A stretch of 64,000 nucleotides of DNA from Kluyvera sichuanensis (GTDB lineage: Bacteria; Pseudomonadota; Gammaproteobacteria; Enterobacterales; Enterobacteriaceae), in the NCBI RefSeq assembly GCF_014218705.1, contig NZ_JABBJF010000003.1, positions 124,001-188,000 of the forward strand, written 5' to 3'. The notes beneath the pieces were generated by a model, which was not told the DNA's origin, did not search any database, and saw only the letters and a program-made list of their open reading frames with translations. Shown here one piece after another: positions 58,515-64,000 of the stretch (its first letter is position 1; each line of letters begins with the position of its first letter). The position numbers and the translations under genes were made by a program.

Positions 58515-58609
58515 ACCAACTTCACGGGCAGCGTGCGGTCGCCCGCGAATATCAAACATACCAAAACCTGGCGTTTACGCCGGGTTTCCTGGCATGAAGG
58601 GAAATCATT

Positions 58610-59860
58610 ATGGATATAATGAGAAGTCTTGTGGGTATGGTGGTATTACTGGCCATCGCGTTTTTGCTGTCAGTGAATAAAAAGCGCATTAGCCTGCGTA
58701 CCGTTGGCGCGGCGCTGGTGCTGCAAATTGCCATCGGCGGCATTATGCTCTATTTCCCGCCGGGGAAATGGCTGGTTGAGCAAGCGGCGCTGGGCGTTCA
58801 CAAGGTGATGTCCTACAGCGATGCGGGCAGCGCCTTTATTTTTGGCTCGCTGGTGGGGCCGAAGATGGATGTACTGTTTGACGGTGCGGGTTTTATCTTC
58901 GCCTTCCGCGTGCTGCCCGCCATTATCTTTGTTACCGCGCTTATCAGCCTGCTTTACTACATTGGCGTGATGGGGCTGCTGATTCGCGTCCTCGGCGGCA
59001 TTTTCCAGAAAGCGTTGAACATCAGCAAAATTGAGTCCTTCGTGGCCGTGACCACCATTTTCCTCGGGCAAAATGAGATCCCGGCGATCGTCAAACCGTT
59101 TATTCATCGCCTGAACCGCAATGAGCTATTTACCGCAATTTGTAGCGGTATGGCGTCTATCGCGGGGTCGATGATGATTGGCTATGCGGGCATGGGGGTG
59201 CCGATTGATTACCTGCTGGCGGCCTCGCTGATGGCTATTCCTGGTGGGATCCTGTTTGCCCGTATGCTGAGCCCGGCAACCGAGGCATCAACCGTCACCT
59301 TCGAAAACCTGTCATTTACCGACACACCGCCAAAAAGCATCATTGAAGCCGCGGCGAGCGGGGCGATGACCGGCCTGAAAATTGCGGCTGGCGTAGCGAC
59401 GGTGGTGATGGCTTTTGTCGCTATTATCGCGCTTATTAACGGCATTATCGGCGGTATTGGTGGCTGGTTTGGTTTCGGTCATGCGACCCTGGAAGGGATT
59501 TTTGGCTGGGTGCTGGCGCCGCTTGCCTGGATTATGGGCGTCGACTGGAGCGATGCGACGCTTGCGGGCAGTTTGATCGGGCAGAAGCTGGCGATCAACG
59601 AATTTGTCGCCTATCTCAACTTCTCTCCGTACCTGCAAGCCGGCGGTTCGCTGGACGTGAAGACGATTGCGATTATCTCGTTTGCTCTGTGCGGTTTTGC
59701 CAACTTTGGCTCTATCGGGGTGGTGGTCGGGGCATTTTCCGCCATTGCGCCTCAGCGAGCGCCGGAAATTGCCCAGCTGGGGATGCGGGCGCTGGCGGCG
59801 GCAACGCTCTCTAACCTGATGAGCGCCACCATCGCCGGACTCTTTATCGGATTGTCATAA
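58610..59860 (+). CDS. psuT: Concentrative nucleoside transporter, putative pseudouridine importer
   Basis: This is a 416-aa CNT-family (NupC-like) nucleoside symporter. The conserved motifs are GSAFIFGSLVGPKMD, FLGQNEIPAIVKPF, the SIAGSMMIGYAGMGVP region and GFANFGSIGVVVGAF. It is about equally related to E. coli PsuT (YeiM) and NupX (YeiJ). Position immediately downstream of psuKG on the same strand supports PsuT, so the name rests on context. The neighbouring E. coli genes nupX, rihB and yeiL are absent. Confidence 0.9.
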   Translation: MDIMRSLVGMVVLLAIAFLLSVNKKRISLRTVGAALVLQIAIGGIMLYFPPGKWLVEQAALGVHKVMSYSDAGSAFIFGSLVGPKMDVLFDGAGFIFAFRVLPAIIFVTALISLLYYIGVMGLLIRVLGGIFQKALNISKIESFVAVTTIFLGQNEIPAIVKPFIHRLNRNELFTAICSGMASIAGSMMIGYAGMGVPIDYLLAASLMAIPGGILFARMLSPATEASTVTFENLSFTDTPPKSIIEAAASGAMTGLKIAAGVATVVMAFVAIIALINGIIGGIGGWFGFGHATLEGIFGWVLAPLAWIMGVDWSDATLAGSLIGQKLAINEFVAYLNFSPYLQAGGSLDVKTIAIISFALCGFANFGSIGVVVGAFSAIAPQRAPEIAQLGMRALAAATLSNLMSATIAGLFIGLS

Positions 59861-59876
59861 TTAACGGAACCGTAAA

Positions 59877-59902
59877 GCCCAGGCGTTATGCCTGGGCGTT
59901 TT
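59877..59902 (+). terminator. Terminator of psuKGT overlapping the yeiI 3' end
   Basis: A perfect 8-bp stem GCCCAGGC / GCCTGGGC with loop GTTAT is followed by GTTTTG. The hairpin begins 16 bp after the psuT stop and runs into the last codons of convergent yeiI. Confidence 0.8.
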
Positions 59903-60980
59903 GCAGTAAGTAGATGGCGTTGTCAGCGGAGAGGGTAGGGTTATTGATGCTGACGCTGGCGCGCGACAGCGCAGCGCAGGCCATAGCGAAATTCGCGCGG
60001 TCGCGAAACTCGATTCCTTCCAGAAAACCGTAAATCAGCCCTGCCATAAAGCCGTCATCGGCACCGAAGCTATCGACAACGGTGTGCGCAGGTGGCGTCA
60101 GAACGAACTGCTCGCCATCTTTCTCGCTGCAGAAAACCGACTCATCTTCCAGACAGACAAAAATATGCTGAATGCCCTGTTGATGCAGCGAATTGACGGC
60201 CTGAACGCGGTCGGCTGCGGAAACAATAGGCTGGCCCCACAGGATCTCCAGCTCTTTCTGCGTCGGTTTCAGGGTATGAATACGTGAGAACCAGGTCTTG
60301 ATTTTAGCCGCTTTAAACTCGGATACGGTATCCACGAACACCGGAATATCATCGGCAATGGTAAAGACCCACTCAATGGCTTCCGGCGTCAGGTTACAGT
60401 CAGCCAGCACGACGCCCGCGTGGCGAATCAGCTCTCGCGAACCGTTCAACAGCTGTGGCGTGAGCTGCTCAAGAATATGGGTGTCGTTAATGGCCAGCAC
60501 CGTCTCTTCCTGCTGATTGGCAATGGAGAGATAGGTGGCGGTGCTATGCCCGTGCAGGCGAATACAGCTGGAGATATTCACTCCGGCCTGGCGGGTCTGT
60601 TCCAGCAGCGTTTCGCCGTAAAAATCACTGCCGACCGCCGAGATAAGATGCACATCGCGGCCCAGTAACGCCAGGTTGTGGGCAATATTGCGCCCCACGC
60701 CGCCGGCTGAACAACGGATGTTACCTGGGTTAGAGGCGGCCTGCGGGTAGTGAATATCTGCAATACCGCGAATATCCATATTGATGGCACCCACCGCCAC
60801 GCAGTACTCCTGTTCGGTGAGGATATAGCCTTTACCTTTGATCATTCCTTTGCGCATCAGATCCATAATATGCGCCGCCACGCGAGAGCGGCTGATCTGC
60901 AAAATATCGGCAATCTCGTTTTGCTGAATCAGCGGATTGCGACGCAGGATCTTGAGTATCTGCTTTTCCCTGTCGTTCAT
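59886..60980 (-). CDS. yeiI: HTH domain-PfkB sugar kinase fusion YeiI
   Basis: YeiI combines an N-terminal winged-HTH (residues about 1-60, LIQQNEIADILQISRSRVAAHIMDLMRKGMIKGKG) with a PfkB/ribokinase domain resembling PsuK (CSAGGVGRNIAHNLALLGRDVHLISAVGSDFYGE). I chose the ATG at 60978-60980 (MNDREKQILKILRRN, 364 aa), as in E. coli. The family's catalytic motif GAGD is changed to GADD (DSFGADDGFMAG), retaining the last Asp. It could be a kinase, a ligand-sensing regulator of the adjacent psu genes, or both; the function is not established. nfo ends 2 bp upstream. Confidence 0.93.
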   Translation of the reverse strand: MNDREKQILKILRRNPLIQQNEIADILQISRSRVAAHIMDLMRKGMIKGKGYILTEQEYCVAVGAINMDIRGIADIHYPQAASNPGNIRCSAGGVGRNIAHNLALLGRDVHLISAVGSDFYGETLLEQTRQAGVNISSCIRLHGHSTATYLSIANQQEETVLAINDTHILEQLTPQLLNGSRELIRHAGVVLADCNLTPEAIEWVFTIADDIPVFVDTVSEFKAAKIKTWFSRIHTLKPTQKELEILWGQPIVSAADRVQAVNSLHQQGIQHIFVCLEDESVFCSEKDGEQFVLTPPAHTVVDSFGADDGFMAGLIYGFLEGIEFRDRANFAMACAALSRASVSINNPTLSADNAIYLLQNAQA

Positions 60981-60982
60981 GA

Positions 60983-61840
60983 TTAGGCTTCCACCGTTTC
61001 CTGCTGTTGCGCCTTCAGCCACGCAATTTCTTCACCCCAGATATCCGGGTTGGTGGTTTCCAGCACCAACGGGATACCGTCAAAGCGGTTGTCCTGCATG
61101 ATAAAGCGGAACGCATCGTGGCCGATGTTGCCGAGGCCCAGACTCTGGTGGCGGTCAACGCGACTGCCGAACTCGCTTTTGGCGTCGTTGAGGTGCATGC
61201 CGCGCAGATACTGGAAGCCGACAATGCGTTCGAATTCAGCAAAGGTTTCCGCGCAGGCTTCGGTGGTACGCAGGTCGTAGCCCGCGGCAAACGCGTGACA
61301 GGTATCGATGCAGACGCCGACGCGAGACTTATCTTCTACGCCGTCAATGATGGCCGCCAGATGCTCGAACTTAAAGCCGAGATTGCTGCCCTGACCGGCC
61401 GTGTTCTCAATCACCGCCGTGACGCCTTCGGTTTGTGCCAGTGCGATGTTGATGGATTCGGCAATACGCGCCAGGCACTTATCTTCGTCAATTTGCAACA
61501 GGTGGCTGCCCGGGTGGAAGTTCAGCAACGTCAGCCCCAACTGCTGGCAGCGTGCCAGTTCGTCGATAAAGGCTTCGCGGGATTTCTCCAGCGCCTCTTC
61601 AACCGGGTGGCCGAGGTTAATCAGGTAGCTGTCGTGAGGAAGAATTTGTGCCGGGGTGTAGTGATATTTTTCACAGGCGGCTTTGAAGTCGTCGATAACC
61701 TCGGCGGTTAACGGCGCGGCGCGCCACTGGCGCTGATTTTTGGTGAACAGGGCGAATGCGGTCGCTTCGATTTCCGCAGCCCGAATTGCGGCGTTTGCCA
61801 GGCCGCCCGCGGCGCTGACGTGCGCTCCAATGTATTTCAT
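60983..61840 (-). CDS. nfo: Endonuclease IV
   Basis: Nfo is the trinuclear-zinc AP endonuclease that incises abasic and oxidised 3' ends and is induced by SoxRS. The 285-aa protein matches the family length. Zinc ligands are visible in LNFHPGSHL (His), VIENTAGQG (Glu), [15 protein letters not shown] (Asp, His), [25 protein letters not shown] (His, Asp, His) and LVLETTNP (Glu). It is transcribed ahead of yeiI with a 2-bp gap. Confidence 0.97.
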   Translation of the reverse strand: MKYIGAHVSAAGGLANAAIRAAEIEATAFALFTKNQRQWRAAPLTAEVIDDFKAACEKYHYTPAQILPHDSYLINLGHPVEEALEKSREAFIDELARCQQLGLTLLNFHPGSHLLQIDEDKCLARIAESINIALAQTEGVTAVIENTAGQGSNLGFKFEHLAAIIDGVEDKSRVGVCIDTCHAFAAGYDLRTTEACAETFAEFERIVGFQYLRGMHLNDAKSEFGSRVDRHQSLGLGNIGHDAFRFIMQDNRFDGIPLVLETTNPDIWGEEIAWLKAQQQETVEA

Positions 61841-61905
61841 ATCGTTAAACCCGCCATACTCAAAAGGGGGAGTATAGCGGGTTAAAAGCGCTTAGTCGTT
61901 GTCGA

Positions 61906-62958
61906 TTATGCCATCACGCTATGGATAGCGTAGTTAATCGCACCGCCGCCAACAATCAGCCAGATGAACAGCACCAGCGCCATCATCAGCGGTTTTGCAC
62001 CGGCTTTTTTCAGTGCGCTAACGTGAGTGGTCACACCCAGTGCCGCCATGGCCATGGCCAGCATAATGGTGTCCAGCGTAATCAGCATTTGCACCACGCT
62101 GTTTGGCAGCAGGTGGAACGAGTTAAAGATGGTGACCACGATAAACATGATGGCAAACCATGGGATCGTGATTTTGCTTTTCTCGGTCGCACCGGCTGGA
62201 GCCAGTTGTTTAACGCGAGCGGCCATAAACAGCAGGAACGGTGCCAGCATCATTACGCGCAGCATTTTGGCAATGACCGCGGCGTTTTCCGTTTCTGGCG
62301 TTACCGCATGGCCAGCTGCCACAACCTGCGCCACTTCGTGCATGGTGGAACCGATATAGATCCCGTAAGCCTCAGGGCTAAACCAGTGCGCCAGCAGCGG
62401 GTACATGGCTGGGTAGATGAAGATAGCCAACGTACCGAAGATAACCACGGTCGCTACCGCGACGGTCACTTTGCTTGCCTCAGCTTTTACGACGGGTTCG
62501 GTCGCCAGTACTGCCGCCGCGCCGCAGATACTGCTACCTGCACCAATTAGCCAACTGGTGTGTTTATCCAGACCAAAGACTTTTTGCCCGAGCCAGCAGG
62601 CCATCATAAAGGTACTGCAAAGCGTCAGGGCATCGATCACAATCCCACTTACGCCCACGTCTGCAATCTGGGAAAAGGTCAGGCGGAAGCCGTAAAGAAT
62701 GATCCCCAGACGCAGTAAATGCTGCTTGGCGAACAGTACGCCGCCGTCGCAGGACTGCCAGAGTTTCGGGTAAATCGTGTTACCAATCACCATCCCAAAC
62801 AGGATGGCCAGCGTCAATGCGCTCATGCCGACGCCTGCAACGGCCGGGATATTGCCGATCCAGACTGCGGCGCCGGTAATCACGGCGGTCAGCGCAAGAC
62901 CTGGGATAAAATGTTTGATACCGCGATGATGATGCGTTTCTAAGGTGACCTGTGTCAT
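61906..62958 (-). CDS. yeiH: UPF0324 membrane protein YeiH (putative sulfate/sulfite exporter)
   Basis: This is a 350-aa multi-pass inner-membrane protein of the YeiH/PSE1 family (about ten segments). Typical motifs are LRLGIILYGFRLTFSQIADVG, GAGSSICGAAAVLATEPVVKA and GSTMHEVAQVVAAG. Family members are assigned as putative sulfate or sulfite exporters, and divergent yeiE is reported as a sulfite-responsive regulator in enterobacteria. The substrate is inferred. Confidence 0.92.
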   Translation of the reverse strand: MTQVTLETHHHRGIKHFIPGLALTAVITGAAVWIGNIPAVAGVGMSALTLAILFGMVIGNTIYPKLWQSCDGGVLFAKQHLLRLGIILYGFRLTFSQIADVGVSGIVIDALTLCSTFMMACWLGQKVFGLDKHTSWLIGAGSSICGAAAVLATEPVVKAEASKVTVAVATVVIFGTLAIFIYPAMYPLLAHWFSPEAYGIYIGSTMHEVAQVVAAGHAVTPETENAAVIAKMLRVMMLAPFLLFMAARVKQLAPAGATEKSKITIPWFAIMFIVVTIFNSFHLLPNSVVQMLITLDTIMLAMAMAALGVTTHVSALKKAGAKPLMMALVLFIWLIVGGGAINYAIHSVMA

Positions 62959-63076
62959 AGCCTTCTCCTTTGTCTGGCTAAAAGAGTACGCCTCGCTGGT
63001 TTAAAGATAAAATTGATTATATATTTATAATTAATCGTAATAACTGGTAAGGGCGGCCCAGGCGGGCTGAAGCGCT

Positions 63077-63943
63077 ATGCATATCACGCTGCGGCAGTTA
63101 GAAGTTTTTGCAGAGGTACTGAAAAGTGGCTCCACCACCCAGGCATCGCAGATGCTGGCGCTGTCGCAGTCGGCGGTCAGCGCGGCGCTCACCGATCTGG
63201 AAGGCCAACTCGGCGTTCAGCTTTTTGACCGCGTCGGTAAACGGCTGGTGGTTAACGAGCACGGCCGTCTGCTCTACCCGCGCGCGCTGGCGCTGCTTGA
63301 ACAAGCCGGGGAGATAGAACAGCTGTTTCGTGAAGATAACGGCGCGATTCGCGTCTATGCCAGTAGCACCATCGGCAACTATATTCTGCCGGGCATTATC
63401 GCTCGCTACCGCAAAGACTTTCCTGCGCTGCCGCTGGAACTGAGCGTGGGTAACAGTCAGGATGTAATTAACGCGGTGGCGGACTTCCGCGTCGATATCG
63501 GCCTTATCGAAGGCCCATGCCACTCGGCGGACATTATTGCTGAGCCGTGGCTCGACGATGAGCTGGTGGTGTTCTCCGCGCCAAACAGCGCCTGGTTGTT
63601 GGGAGAGGTGACGCTCGAAAAGCTGGCAATGGCGCCGTGGATCCTGCGTGAGAAGGGGTCGGGCACGCGGGAGATCGTCGATTATCTGCTGCTTTCACAC
63701 CTGCCGCAGTTCCAGATGGGTATGGAGCTTGGCAACTCGGAAGCCATTAAACACGCAGTACGCCATGATCTTGGCATCAGCTGCCTGTCGCGGCGGGTCA
63801 TTGCCGAACAGCTTGAAGCCGGGACGCTGGTGGAAGTGACCATTCCGCTGCCGACGCTCAGCCGCACGCTGTGGCGCATCCATCACCGACAAAAGCACCT
63901 CTCCAACGCGCTCAAGCGTTTTCTGCACTACTGCGATATCTAA
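63077..63943 (+). CDS. yeiE: LysR-family transcriptional regulator YeiE
   Basis: YeiE is a LysR-type regulator. The 288-aa protein has an N-terminal wHTH ([42 protein letters not shown]) and a LysR substrate-binding domain ([36 protein letters not shown]). It is divergent from yeiH; the 118-bp gap is AT-rich and contains GATTA / TAATC arms (63015-63019 and 63032-63036), a plausible LysR site. Confidence 0.95.
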   Translation: MHITLRQLEVFAEVLKSGSTTQASQMLALSQSAVSAALTDLEGQLGVQLFDRVGKRLVVNEHGRLLYPRALALLEQAGEIEQLFREDNGAIRVYASSTIGNYILPGIIARYRKDFPALPLELSVGNSQDVINAVADFRVDIGLIEGPCHSADIIAEPWLDDELVVFSAPNSAWLLGEVTLEKLAMAPWILREKGSGTREIVDYLLLSHLPQFQMGMELGNSEAIKHAVRHDLGISCLSRRVIAEQLEAGTLVEVTIPLPTLSRTLWRIHHRQKHLSNALKRFLHYCDI

Positions 63944-63970
63944 AATCGCCATCGGATGCTTTACTTATAA

Positions 63971-63997
63971 TAAGAGAGCGATCATGAAGCTCTCTTA
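63971..63997 (+). terminator. Hairpin downstream of yeiE
   Basis: A perfect 9-bp inverted repeat TAAGAGAGC / GCTCTCTTA with a 9-nt loop lies 28 bp after the yeiE stop at the window edge. Any T run is outside the window. Confidence 0.6.
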
Positions 63998-64000
63998 TAA

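Noticed and set aside
58610..59860. Calling the nucleoside transporter NupX
   Set aside because: Sequence alone does not separate NupX from PsuT, but it follows psuG directly on the same strand, so PsuT is preferred.
1..64000. CRISPR array, toxin-antitoxin pair, restriction system, prophage or insertion sequence
   Set aside because: No regularly spaced repeats, transposase, integrase or defence-gene motifs were found; the only repeats are short REP-type elements.

Overview
The window is ordinary enterobacterial chromosome, and the best fit is the Klebsiella oxytoca complex (K. oxytoca, K. michiganensis, K. grimontii and relatives). Nearly every gene has a close E. coli K-12 counterpart in the familiar order nrdA-ubiG-gyrA ... 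rcsC-rcsB-rcsD-micF-ompC ... mqo-eco ... yejM-yejL-yejK ... rsuA-bcr-yejG-yejFEBA ... mepS-lpxT-yeiR-yeiQ ... setB-fruBKA-psuKGT-yeiI-nfo-yeiH-yeiE. The genus call rests on an OmpK36-like OmpC, repeated GTAGCCCGG-type REP elements and, above all, a pehX-type polygalacturonase between yejK and rplY, which is a recognised K. oxytoca marker. No prophage, integrase, transposase, CRISPR array or recognisable defence island was seen.

Layout. 1-5.6 kb: nucleotide reductase (nrdA, cut by the window edge), ubiquinone methyltransferase and DNA gyrase A. 5.8-14.1 kb: the whole Rcs envelope-stress phosphorelay (sensor RcsC, phosphotransfer RcsD, regulator RcsB), then the micF antisense RNA and the porin OmpC. 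14.2-18.8 kb: ApbE, the adaptive alkylation response (ada-alkB) and the YojI exporter. 18.9-21.5 kb: a two-gene insertion relative to E. coli (MgtE Mg2+ channel and a STAS-less SulP transporter) whose 3' ends overlap. 21.8-24.8 kb: mqo, ecotin, an exported single-HKD nuclease and tRNA-Pro(GGG). 24.9-36.9 kb: LPS regulator YejM, YejL and YejK; then accessory genes among core genes (PehX, a TudS-DUF1722 fusion, a Blc lipocalin), with RplY, RadD, RsuA, Bcr and YejG. 37-42.5 kb: the yejABEF peptide ABC importer. 42.6-47 kb: PdeN, MepS, LpxT and YeiR. 47-50 kb: divergent yeiQ and uxuA, a hexuronate module with ExuR/UxuR-like and CRP-like sites. 50-56.4 kb: EfpL, YeiW, SetB and the fructose PTS operon with two Cra operators. 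56.6-64 kb: pseudouridine catabolism (psuKGT), the HTH-kinase fusion YeiI, endonuclease IV, YeiH and its LysR-type neighbour YeiE.

Functional themes are envelope homeostasis (Rcs, OmpC/micF, YejM, MepS, LpxT, Blc), DNA and RNA damage repair (Ada, AlkB, RadD, Nfo, NrdA) and sugar or pectin breakdown (PehX under a candidate KdgR operator, UxuA/YeiQ, FruBKA, PsuKGT). The observation of most practical weight is isoleucine at GyrA codon 83, a known fluoroquinolone-resistance substitution. Less explored leads are a perfect FNR palindrome upstream of a 234-nt leader before yejG, the PulA-like lipoprotein N-terminus of PehX, the YeiI HTH-kinase fusion with an altered GAGD motif, and tandem repeats upstream of psuK. 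I did not find convincing evidence for an undescribed multi-gene system.
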